Of a stretch of DNA of 64,000 bases, positions 17,558-25,461 are shown one piece after another. Position 1 is the stretch's first letter. The number at the start of each line of letters is the position of its first letter. The notes beneath the pieces were generated by a model. The model ran no database searches. It saw nothing but the letters and a program-made list of their open reading frames with translations, and was not told the origin of the DNA. This DNA comes from Halomonas salipaludis (lineage in GTDB: Bacteria; Pseudomonadota; Gammaproteobacteria; Pseudomonadales; Halomonadaceae): positions 124,001-188,000 of the forward strand of contig NZ_NSKB01000007.1 in assembly GCF_002286975.1 (NCBI RefSeq), written 5' to 3'. The position numbers and the translations under genes are program-made.

Positions 17558-18961
17558 ATGATAGCAAGGCTGCTGCTGGCATTGTGCCTGGTTGTGCCGC
17601 TTTCCTCGGCTCTTGCCCTGGAACGGCTGACCTTCATCACCGAAGAGTATCCGCCCTATAACTATCGCCACGGCGAGCGCCTGGAGGGGATCGCCATCGA
17701 CGTCCTCGAAGCACTGTTCGAGGTCACCGAGACCCCGCTCGACCGCAATGCCGTACACTACTATCCCTGGGCGCGCGGCTACGATCTCGCCCTTAGCGAG
17801 CCCGGCACGGTGCTGTTCTCCACCACCCGTACCGAGCAACGCGAAGCACTCTTCCAGTGGGTCGGCCCCATCGCCCGCGACAGCGTTACGCTGCTGGCCC
17901 GGCGCGACAGCGAGATTCGCCTCGACACCCTCGACGACCTGGCCACCCACGACTACCGCATCGCGGTGATTCGCGAGGATATTGGCGCCCAGCGACTCAC
18001 CGAGAACGGCGTCAGCGACAACCTGCTGCGCCCAGCGATCTCCAACCTCAGCGCGCTGAAGATGCTCGAGCACGGCCGCGTAGACCTGTGGGCCTACAGT
18101 CAGAACGTCGCCTTCTGGCTGATGGAGCAGCACGGCATCGACACCCGCCAGTTCGAGCCTGTCTATACGCTGAGCGAGTCCGACCTCTACTTCGCCATCA
18201 ATCGCGACACCGACCCGGCACTGGTCGACACCATGCAGGCGGCACTCGATACCCTCGACCGGCAGGGCCAGTTGGCAAGACTGACCGGTAGTGGGGTGAC
18301 CTTCACCACCGAGGAGTACCCACCCTTCAACTACCTCGACGACCAGCGCCAGGTCGAGGGTCAAGCCACGCGCATGCTGCAGCGCGCGCTGGATGACACT
18401 GGCCATAGCGCCGCTTTCCGGCTAATGCCCTGGGCCCGTGCCATCACCGAGGCGCGCCTACGCGATAACCACTGCGCCTACTCGACCAGCCGCACCGCCG
18501 AGCGCGAGGACCAGTTTCGCTGGGTCGGGCCGCTGGTCAGCAACCGCTGGGCGGCCTTCGTGACCATTGACAGCCCACTGATGGCCGAGGACCTCGATGA
18601 GCTGGCAGGCCTGACCATCGGCAGCTTCCGTGAAGATGCGGTGGGCCAGCACGTCGAGGCCCACGGCATCCCCGTTACCGTGGCCAGCCAGGAGCGTGAC
18701 AACGTCCAGCGCCTCGCCGCCGGGCTGATCGACGTGTGGGTCACCGGCGAGCTGCCGGCCCAGGTGCTCGCCGCCGAGGCCAACATCGAGCTGCGCAAGC
18801 TGTTCGACTTCCACGCGGCCGACCTCTACCTGGCCTGCCACCCTTCGGTCTCCGAGACCTTCCTCGCCGACCTGCAGCGCGCCCTGGACGACCAGCGGCG
18901 CAGCGGGGTCAGCGCCAGAATAGAGGCCGAGGTGCTCGAGACCCTGGGCGTCGCTCCGTGA
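17558..18961 (+). CDS. Periplasmic binding protein with two tandem type-2 (SBP_bac_3) domains
   Basis: A 467-residue exported protein. The signal peptide is MIARLLLALCLVVPLSSALA. Two homologous lobes follow: one opens with LTFITEEYPPYNYRHGERLEG and the second, near residue 247, with VTFTTEEYPPFNYLDDQRQV. Both contain the paired phrase FRWVGP / FQWVGP and a GSFRED-type or IREDIG segment. Such domains bind amino acids or other small polar ligands. No ABC permease is adjacent. Instead the stop codon overlaps the GTG of a membrane GGDEF gene by 4 bp, so this protein probably senses a periplasmic ligand for that cyclase rather than feeding a transporter. The ligand is unknown. Confidence 0.88.
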   Translation: MIARLLLALCLVVPLSSALALERLTFITEEYPPYNYRHGERLEGIAIDVLEALFEVTETPLDRNAVHYYPWARGYDLALSEPGTVLFSTTRTEQREALFQWVGPIARDSVTLLARRDSEIRLDTLDDLATHDYRIAVIREDIGAQRLTENGVSDNLLRPAISNLSALKMLEHGRVDLWAYSQNVAFWLMEQHGIDTRQFEPVYTLSESDLYFAINRDTDPALVDTMQAALDTLDRQGQLARLTGSGVTFTTEEYPPFNYLDDQRQVEGQATRMLQRALDDTGHSAAFRLMPWARAITEARLRDNHCAYSTSRTAEREDQFRWVGPLVSNRWAAFVTIDSPLMAEDLDELAGLTIGSFREDAVGQHVEAHGIPVTVASQERDNVQRLAAGLIDVWVTGELPAQVLAAEANIELRKLFDFHAADLYLACHPSVSETFLADLQRALDDQRRSGVSARIEAEVLETLGVAP

Positions 18962-20196
18962 CGCGCCGCAGCCTCACCGCCAAGCAGGCCGGCCTGACCC
19001 TGCTGATTGCCATTCTGCTGAGCATCGTCGCCGGGGCCCTGGAGCTGGCCTCGGATCTGCGCACGCTGCGCGACGAGGTCCGTGAGCAGACCACCCACAC
19101 CCTGCGCCTGGTCAACGGCACCGCCGCCGAGGCCGCTTTCCAGCTCAATCCCGACCTCGCCGACCAGGTCATCGACGGCCTGTTTGCCGCCGGCAACGTC
19201 CAGCAGGTGGTGATCCGCGACGACTTCGAGCGGGTCATGGCCAGCCGCGAGCTGAGCCGTGACAGCCAGGCCGGCTGGTTGATCGAGCGGCTATTCGGCG
19301 ACATGCTGCATTATCGCGCCAACCTCGACTACGACCTCGGCCAGGGCAGCCCGTCAAGCAGCGTGGGCGAGATCGAGCTGAGCCTGGCGCTGGATAGCCT
19401 CGGCAACGCCTTCATCGAACGCAGCCGCGTGGTGTTTTTACTCAGCGTACTCAAGGCCTTTGCCATCGCCGCGCTGGTGGTCGTGGTGTTTCACGTCTTC
19501 ATCACCCGCCCGCTGCTCAAGGTGCACACGGCGATCGCCGCCACCGACCCGCAGCGCCCCGGCGAGTGGCCGAAGCCGACACTCGGCCACCATCACAACG
19601 ACGAACTGGGCGAGCTGGTGGAAAGCCTCGATGAGCTGCTCAACGCCTTTCAGCGTGGCCTGGAGCAGCGCGACCAGTTGCACCAGATCTCGACCGTCGA
19701 CGGGCTCACCGGGATCGCCAACCGACGCTGCTTCGATGACGTCTACGCGGCAAGTTGGGAGAGCAGCATCCGGGAAGGCACGCCGCTGGCGGTGATCTTC
19801 CTCGATGTCGATCACTTCAAGGCCTACAACGACCACTTGGGTCATGCGGTTGGCGACGACACCCTACGCGCCCTGGCCAAGGCGCTTGCCGCGGTGGTGA
19901 CGCGCCCCGGCGACCTGGTGGCGCGCTACGGCGGCGAGGAGTTCGTCTGCGTACTGGCCAATACCGACCTCGACGCGGCACGGCGGGTCGCCGAACGCAT
20001 TCGCCACGCGATTTACGCACTGGAACTGCCCCACCCCGAAGCCGAGCGGGTCACCGCCAGTATCGGTATCGCCAGCGCCACCCCGGCCGACGGCAGCCTC
20101 GACCGCGAACAGCTGCTGGCCCTGGCCGACCAGCGCCTGTATCGCGCCAAGCACGCCGGCCGCGACCGTATCGTCGCCGACGACGAGACAGGCTAG
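18958..20196 (+). CDS. Membrane-bound diguanylate cyclase coupled to the binding protein
   Basis: A 412-residue inner-membrane protein. Helix 1 spans about residues 9-30 (LTLLIAILLSIVAGALELA), a periplasmic sensor region of about 130 residues follows, helix 2 is LLSVLKAFAIAALVVVVFHV, and a HAMP-like linker leads to a GGDEF domain. The domain starts with STVDGLTGIANRR and has GGEEF at 325-329 with an intact I-site RPGD at 316-319. It should make cyclic di-GMP under feedback control. The GTG start overlaps the TGA of the binding protein gene, and a longer reading runs inside that gene. Together the pair resembles a split form of fused binding-protein-GGDEF receptors. Confidence 0.92.
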   Translation: MTRRSLTAKQAGLTLLIAILLSIVAGALELASDLRTLRDEVREQTTHTLRLVNGTAAEAAFQLNPDLADQVIDGLFAAGNVQQVVIRDDFERVMASRELSRDSQAGWLIERLFGDMLHYRANLDYDLGQGSPSSSVGEIELSLALDSLGNAFIERSRVVFLLSVLKAFAIAALVVVVFHVFITRPLLKVHTAIAATDPQRPGEWPKPTLGHHHNDELGELVESLDELLNAFQRGLEQRDQLHQISTVDGLTGIANRRCFDDVYAASWESSIREGTPLAVIFLDVDHFKAYNDHLGHAVGDDTLRALAKALAAVVTRPGDLVARYGGEEFVCVLANTDLDAARRVAERIRHAIYALELPHPEAERVTASIGIASATPADGSLDREQLLALADQRLYRAKHAGRDRIVADDETG

Positions 20197-20232
20197 ACTC
20201 AGGGTGACGGTTCACCTCATAGGAGCACCATC

Positions 20233-20526
20233 ATGCGCCCCGAGGACGATCTCTTCGCCCGCCTAAAAGCGGCACTGGCCCGGCTCGACGCCGAGATCGA
20301 CGCGCTGGCCGCCAAGGCGCGCCAGGCCGGCGACGAGGCCCGCAGCCGCTACGCCGACGACCTCGAGCGTCTCAAGCGTCGCCGAGTCGAGCTGGAAGTG
20401 CGCCTGGATGCCCTGCGCTGGGCCAGCGAGGCGGCATTCAGCTCCCTGGCCCGCGGCCTGGAAGACGGCGCGGGCCTGGCGCGCAAGGCCTTTCGCGACG
20501 CCAGCGCACGCTTCCGCCAGGGCTGA
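20233..20526 (+). CDS. Small coiled-coil protein, unknown function
   Basis: A 97-residue, strongly charged, almost wholly helical protein with heptad-like spacing (FARLKAALARLDAEIDALAA, then LERLKRRRVELEVRLDAL). There are no cysteines, signal peptide or membrane helix. AGGAG sits just before the ATG. It lies 36 bp after the cyclase gene and runs tail-to-tail into the TelA gene 3 bp away. I do not recognise a family; it is a soluble coiled-coil protein that may act with either neighbour. Confidence 0.7.
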   Translation: MRPEDDLFARLKAALARLDAEIDALAAKARQAGDEARSRYADDLERLKRRRVELEVRLDALRWASEAAFSSLARGLEDGAGLARKAFRDASARFRQG

Positions 20527-20529
20527 CGT

Positions 20530-21738
20530 TTAGGGCCCGTCCGGGCTAGCGTCTTCGCCGGGCTGAGCACGGTTGCCGCGCTGGTAGCGCGACACCGCCG
20601 CCCCGCCCTGGTCGGCAAGCTGCGCCAGGCGGTCGATCTGGGCGTCGAGGGCCGGTAGCGCCTCGCGCCGGTAGCGCGACAGGTCGTCGATGGCGCCCAT
20701 CACCTCACTGAACGACTCTTCCAGCGTTTGCATGTCGAGCATCGCCGACGAGGCGCGGGTCTGGATGTCGACGCCCTGCTGACGCAGCGCCTTGGCGGTT
20801 CCGCTGATCATCTGCGAGGTGGTGGTGTTGAGCGCCTCGACACGATCCAGCACCAGCCGCTGGTTGGCCATCGCCAGCGCCACCGTGACCGCCACCGTCA
20901 GCGCCGAGACGGTGACGTTGATGGCCCGGTCGACGCCGCGCATCAGCTCGCGGTTGTTGCGGATGATCACCTCCAGCGCCAGCACGCCCTGCTGGCTTAC
21001 CGCCTGCTGCTGCTGCAGGTCGACGATGCGCTGGCGCAGCGGAAACAGCAGCTCCTCCTCGACGAAGCGCCGCTGCTCGTCGTTCTCGTCGCGACGGGCG
21101 ATGGCCTGCTGCAGCCGTGCGTCGATCAGCCGCCCCAGTTCGACCTGGCGATTGAGCTGGCTCAGCGAGGCGCGCAGCGCCTCCTGGTCGTCGCCCAGCG
21201 TGATGTTGTCGCGGTTCAGCATGTCGCGACCGCTCTCGAGGTCGGCAATGATCGCGTCCAGCGCCTGCTGGGCGTTCTCGAACTTGCGGAAGTAGCGCTG
21301 CAGGCGGCTGCCGGCACCCGGCACCAGCGCCAGCACGCGGTCCAGCGGACTCGCCGCCAGGCGGTGCTGGGCCGGGTCGAGGCTATGCATGCGACCGCGC
21401 AGGTCGACCAGCGCCTGGGCCACCGGTCCGCCATCATCGCCCTGGTGGGCCAGCTTGCGCAGCGGGGTCTGCAGCATCGCACTCTGGTGGGCGGCCTGCT
21501 GTTGCAGCTCGCGCCCCATCTCGTCCACCGCGCGGCGCTTGCGCGCCAGGTCGGCATCGGCGTCGTCGGCCAGCACATCATCGACGAAGGCCGCGGCCAT
21601 GGATTCGAGCTCGGGGTCGGCAGAGGCCTGCTCGACACCGGGGTCGGCATCGAGGGCGTCCGCTTCATCGAGCTCCCGCTCGATCTCGGCCAGCGGCGGT
21701 AGCGAAAGCGGTGAACGCTGCGGGTCTTGCTCGCTCAT
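20530..21738 (-). CDS. TelA family protein (toxic anion resistance family)
   Basis: A 402-residue helical protein of the TelA family. The central portion is characteristic: SPLDRVLALVPGAGSRLQRY, then LESGRDMLNRDNITLGDD and VVIRNN-like EVIIRNNRELMRGVDRAINV followed by ALTVAVTVALAMANQRLVL. Despite the family name, tellurite resistance is not well explained, and members are often found with XpaC-like membrane proteins and in general stress clusters. The acidic N-terminal 90 residues look disordered. A partner-like gene (23534-24475) is on the same strand 1.8 kb upstream, interrupted by an exported protein gene on the other strand. The substrate and mechanism are unknown. Confidence 0.87.
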   Translation of the reverse strand: MSEQDPQRSPLSLPPLAEIERELDEADALDADPGVEQASADPELESMAAAFVDDVLADDADADLARKRRAVDEMGRELQQQAAHQSAMLQTPLRKLAHQGDDGGPVAQALVDLRGRMHSLDPAQHRLAASPLDRVLALVPGAGSRLQRYFRKFENAQQALDAIIADLESGRDMLNRDNITLGDDQEALRASLSQLNRQVELGRLIDARLQQAIARRDENDEQRRFVEEELLFPLRQRIVDLQQQQAVSQQGVLALEVIIRNNRELMRGVDRAINVTVSALTVAVTVALAMANQRLVLDRVEALNTTTSQMISGTAKALRQQGVDIQTRASSAMLDMQTLEESFSEVMGAIDDLSRYRREALPALDAQIDRLAQLADQGGAAVSRYQRGNRAQPGEDASPDGP

Positions 21739-21908
21739 GGCAGAAATTCCTTGCGTCTCAGCTGTCAGCCTAGATTACCTCACCTGGCTCAACGCCGATA
21801 ATCGGCTGCTCGAAGCTGTTCATCTTCGCCAGAGGCTTTATGATTCATCAACGTATTGGCCTATGCCGCCGCTCCCGCATATCCATGCCCTCGCACAAGG
21901 AAGACACA

Positions 21909-23264
21909 GTGTCTACGTTCACGATCCCTCGTACCCTCCTCCTCGGCCTGATGCTGACGGCGGGCTTCGGCGCCAGCTATGCCGATGACAGCGTCGACGC
22001 GCCAGCCCCCCAAGTGGCAGCGCTCGGCGAACGCCTGACCGGAGAGATCACCAGCGCCGACGAACTCAATGGCAAGGACGGCAGCTTCTACCAGCGGCAT
22101 CACCTCATGCTCGAGGCGGGTAGCGTGGTCGAGTTCGAACTCGGCGGGGCCCTGCGCGGCAGCCTGTCGCTGTTCGCCCCCGACGGCGAGTGGCTGGCAG
22201 CCAGCGGCGATGATGCAGGTGCCAAACTCCGCCAGCGAATCGCCGAAGACGGCAACCATGTGTTGGTCGTCAGTGGCGAGGACGCGCGCAGCTTCGGGCC
22301 CTATCGCCTCGACAGCCGACAGCTGGAAACGCGCAGCGAAGGCGATATCACCGCACCCATCGAGCTGACTGGCTGGCTGGACGGTGACAGCAACCGCTAC
22401 CGGCTGCAGATCGAGGAAGCCGGCCTGTATGTCATCGAGATGCGCTCCCATGAGTTGGATGCCTATCTGGAGCTCACCGGCCCGGACGGTTTCGCCGTCA
22501 GCGATGACGACAGCGGACAAGGCCTCGACGCACGCCTGACCGCACTGCTCGATACCGGCGACTACACCCTGGTGGCGCGTGCCGCCCACGGCTATGGCCA
22601 GGGCATCTACTCGCTGGATATCTCGGCCCAGGCCATGCCGGACGATAGCGATATGCAAAACGGCGGTCCGCTGGACCTGGATACTCAGGTCAGTGGCTGG
22701 TTTTACGGTCAGGATATCGACTATCAGATCACGCTGAGCGAACGCCTCGAGGTAGTGATCGACATGCAGTCCGAGGACTTCGACAGCTACCTGACGCTCA
22801 CCGGCGACGGCGTGACGATCAGCGACGACGACAGCGGCAGCGACCTCGACGCACGCCTTCAGACACTCCTCGATCCCGGCCAGTACACCATCAGCGCCGG
22901 CAGCTTCGGTTCGGGCAGCGGCCGTTTTCGCCTCGCCACGCGGACGCAAGCCGTCACCGATGACGAGGGTAGCGAACTGAGCCTGGACGAACCACGCACC
23001 GCACGCTTGGTACCTGGCGCCCGCGACCACTACACCCTGCAGATCGAGACCCCGGGCATGTACGTGATCGACATGCGCTCGAGCGAGGTCGACGCCTACC
23101 TGGAAATAGAAGGCGAGGAACTCTACCTGAGCGATGACGATAGCGGCGACGGCGTCGATGCGCAGCTGACCGTGCGCCTGGAGGCGGGCCACTATCGCGT
23201 AACGGCCAGGGCGTTCAACAGCAGCGATGTGGGCAGCTATGTGATCAGCGTCACCCAGCCCTAG
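21909..23264 (+). CDS. Exported protein with four PPC-like beta-sandwich repeats
   Basis: A 451-residue protein with a signal peptide (IPRTLLLGLMLTAGFGASYA). The mature part is built from four repeats of about 110 residues resembling bacterial pre-peptidase C-terminal (PPC) domains. Three repeats carry an almost identical acidic loop (SDDDSGQGLDAR, SDDDSGSDLDAR, SDDDSGDGVDAQ) preceded by VIDMRS..DAYL-type strands; the first repeat has a degenerate SGDDAGAKL. Unlike usual PPC domains, no protease is attached. The loops could bind calcium. The GTG at 21909 is chosen for its AAGGAAG site and because it gives a clean signal peptide; a longer ATG reading adds a basic leader. Its role is unknown, perhaps an envelope-bound adhesion or protection protein. 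Confidence 0.78.
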   Translation: MSTFTIPRTLLLGLMLTAGFGASYADDSVDAPAPQVAALGERLTGEITSADELNGKDGSFYQRHHLMLEAGSVVEFELGGALRGSLSLFAPDGEWLAASGDDAGAKLRQRIAEDGNHVLVVSGEDARSFGPYRLDSRQLETRSEGDITAPIELTGWLDGDSNRYRLQIEEAGLYVIEMRSHELDAYLELTGPDGFAVSDDDSGQGLDARLTALLDTGDYTLVARAAHGYGQGIYSLDISAQAMPDDSDMQNGGPLDLDTQVSGWFYGQDIDYQITLSERLEVVIDMQSEDFDSYLTLTGDGVTISDDDSGSDLDARLQTLLDPGQYTISAGSFGSGSGRFRLATRTQAVTDDEGSELSLDEPRTARLVPGARDHYTLQIETPGMYVIDMRSSEVDAYLEIEGEELYLSDDDSGDGVDAQLTVRLEAGHYRVTARAFNSSDVGSYVISVTQP

Positions 23265-23528
23265 GCTTCGTCTGAAAAGTCGGCGAGCGAAGGTCAGGGC
23301 TAGGCCCGTTCCCTACGGGCCCACGCACTCCCCACATCCATGTGGGTCGCAAAGCAAAAATCGGCGACAAATCGTCAGGATTGACGATTTGGGCAGCTCC
23401 GCTGCTCGCAGAGCGAGCGACAAGGATGTCGCGAGTCCAAAGCGGAATTTACGAGGTGTAAATGAGTACTTTGAGCTGATTTTTAACGCCGTATGACCAA
23501 GCGCAGGCACTTTTCGGACAAAGCCCTA
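23262..23528. mobile_element. MITE-like, hairpin-rich non-coding element
   Basis: A 267-bp stretch between convergent genes is bounded by inverted ends: TAGGCTTCGTCTGAAAAGT on the left and, reading inward from the right, TAGGGCTTTGTCCGAAAAGT. CTAG occurs at both outer edges, as would a 4-bp target duplication of the IS5 type. Inside are at least five hairpins (23303-23321, 23331-23346, a perfect 10-bp stem at 23368-23391, 23404-23418 and 23417-23432). The left end supplies the TAG stop of the PPC-repeat gene. No coding capacity is seen. This is consistent with a non-autonomous transposable element. Confidence 0.6.
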
Positions 23529-23533
23529 GTCCC

Positions 23534-24475
23534 TCAGTCGCTGCTGCGCCCGTAACGCTCGGCACGTTCGACGAAGCGGCGCAGCTCCTCCAGGGCCAGG
23601 TCGGTACCGCGCGAGGCCTGGGGGCGCTGGGTCTCGATACGCGCCATGGCCACCGCGGTATCGTCAAGCACGGTCAGCGCCGACTCGTTACGCGCCGCCA
23701 ACTGCTTGAGGCGCCGCTCGGTGCTCTCGAGCAGCTCCAGGCGCCGTTTGAGTGCCACCCGCTCCTCGACGCTGAGCTGGGCCTGCTTGGCCAGCCGGCG
23801 ACGCACGAAGCTCTCATCCACCCCCACCACACCGCTGGCCTGGGAGGCCATCGAGGTCAGGTTGTCCACCGCCCCCAGGCACACCTCGCTGACCAGCTCA
23901 CGAGAGCGCTCGAAGGCCAACTCACCGCGTTCGAAGCGCCCGCCGAGCACGCCCATCACGTGGCGGTAGCGGCTGTACAGGCGGTCGGCCTGGATCGCCA
24001 GGTCGGGGCGATGCACGTCGAGCAGGCGCTGTTTGGCGGCACACAGCGAGCGCACCAGGTCATCGGCGTCCGCTGGCGGCCGCGCCGGGTCGAGCACTGC
24101 CACGCCGGCCTCGTAGGCGCTGCGCTCCTGCTCGGCCCGCTGGCGCTCCGCCTCACGCGCCAGCTGGGCCTGACGGCGCCGTTCGCCGCGTCGTGCCCAC
24201 CAGCCACGCAGCCGCCGCTCCAGCGGCAGCGATACGGCGATCGCCCCCAACCCCGCCAGCCAGCCGATCAGGCTCGGTGAAAAGCCGCCCCATAGCGATG
24301 TCAGCCACAGCAGCACGCTCACGAACGGGAACAGCAGGCAGTAGCGGGCGATGACCTGCCAGCGGTTGGGCGAGGCCAGCGGCACCGCCAGACGCGGGTT
24401 GGCCAGCCCCACCAGCAGCCACGGCAGGCAGGTCATGAACAGTCCATAGGAAAACCCCTGCAGAAATCCCAGCAT
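23534..24475 (-). CDS. Membrane protein associated with TelA, unknown function
   Basis: A 313-residue protein with two or three N-terminal transmembrane helices (FSYGLFMTCLPWLLVGLA, then YCLLFPFVSVLLWLTSLWGG and IGWLAGLGAIAVSLPL) followed by a long cytoplasmic helical, Arg/Glu-rich domain. The architecture and its nearness to a TelA gene recall XpaC-like partners of TelA, but the sequence alone does not let me name the family. It probably forms a functional pair with the TelA protein. The stop lies 5 bp beyond the MITE-like element. Confidence 0.7.
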   Translation of the reverse strand: MLGFLQGFSYGLFMTCLPWLLVGLANPRLAVPLASPNRWQVIARYCLLFPFVSVLLWLTSLWGGFSPSLIGWLAGLGAIAVSLPLERRLRGWWARRGERRRQAQLAREAERQRAEQERSAYEAGVAVLDPARPPADADDLVRSLCAAKQRLLDVHRPDLAIQADRLYSRYRHVMGVLGGRFERGELAFERSRELVSEVCLGAVDNLTSMASQASGVVGVDESFVRRRLAKQAQLSVEERVALKRRLELLESTERRLKQLAARNESALTVLDDTAVAMARIETQRPQASRGTDLALEELRRFVERAERYGRSSD

Positions 24476-24599
24476 CGACTCGTGGTCCTTATCCCGAGGG
24501 CAAGCAGTCTCGAGTGTAGAGTAAGCGTGTCGCCAGGATAAGAGGCCAACGCAGCGTGATACGCTCAGGCTTCGTCAATCAGTACTCCCCGGACCCGAC

Positions 24600-25424
24600 A
24601 TGCCCCACACCGACCTGCTCGCACGCCCCGAATGCCTTGCCTGGCACCAGCAACTGGCGCGCCTGCTGCGTGGCGTTGCCAGCGTCGACTTCCCGCGCCA
24701 GCTGGATCACTGCCTGCGCGAGCTGGTGGCCTACGATACAATCCTGATCAACGCCTACCGCGGCCGCCGCCGGCCGCTGCTGATCCACGACGACTACCCC
24801 GAGGCCCAGCGCGAACAGGGCATCGAACGCTACCTGAGCGAAGCCTACCTGCTCGATCCCTTCTTCACCGCGGTCAGCGACGGCCTCGACCACGGCGCCC
24901 AGCGCCTGCGCGAGCTGGCGCCGGACCGCTTCGAGTCGAGCGACTACTACCACCGCTACTACCGCGACCTGGGGCTGCACGACGAAGTGGGGCTGTTCGC
25001 GCGGGTCGACGAGCAGGTGGTGATCGCGGTATCGCTGGGCTTCGGCGGCAACTCGCCGCCGCTGACGCGCCGCGCGCTGCAGGCGCTGCGTCACCTGGCG
25101 CCGCTGGTCGAGGCGCTGCTCGAGGAGTACTGGAAGTGGCAGGGCGGGCAGTTCCAGCAGCGCCTCGACGAGCGCGAGCCGGTGGAGGCGGCCTTCGCCA
25201 GCTTCGGCCGCGAGGCGCTCACCGCCCGCGAACAGGAGATCGTACGGCTACTGCTGGCCGGCCACTCGACCAAGTCGGCGGCCCGCGCGCTGGATATCAG
25301 CGACGGTACCGTCAAGGTGCACCGCAAGCACATCTACCAGCGCCTGGCGGTCTCCAGCCAGACGCAGCTGTTCCGGCTGTTCCTCGATCACGTGGCGCTG
25401 GTCTCGCGCCAGCGTGGGCGCTGA
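24600..25424 (+). CDS. LuxR-family transcriptional regulator
   Basis: A 274-residue regulator. The C-terminal HTH is clear: LTAREQEIVRLLLAGHSTKSA, then LDISDGTVKVHRKHIYQRL, typical of the LuxR/NarL fold. The N-terminal 200 residues form a sensor-like domain containing YLLDPFF and SSDYYHRYYRDLGLHDE. The same phrases recur in the regulator at 59606, so the two are paralogues. There is no receiver Asp pocket, so this is not a response regulator. The gene borders the low-GC island at 25462 and runs toward it, but its likely targets are unknown. Confidence 0.88.
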   Translation: MPHTDLLARPECLAWHQQLARLLRGVASVDFPRQLDHCLRELVAYDTILINAYRGRRRPLLIHDDYPEAQREQGIERYLSEAYLLDPFFTAVSDGLDHGAQRLRELAPDRFESSDYYHRYYRDLGLHDEVGLFARVDEQVVIAVSLGFGGNSPPLTRRALQALRHLAPLVEALLEEYWKWQGGQFQQRLDEREPVEAAFASFGREALTAREQEIVRLLLAGHSTKSAARALDISDGTVKVHRKHIYQRLAVSSQTQLFRLFLDHVALVSRQRGR

Positions 25425-25461
25425 CTCTCCCCAGACCATTCCGTGCGCAGTTGCTGGTCCT

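Noticed and set aside
23262-23528. Considered as a tRNA or structured RNA gene
   Set aside because: The hairpins do not form a cloverleaf with the expected T-loop sequence, and the inverted ends point to a transposable element.
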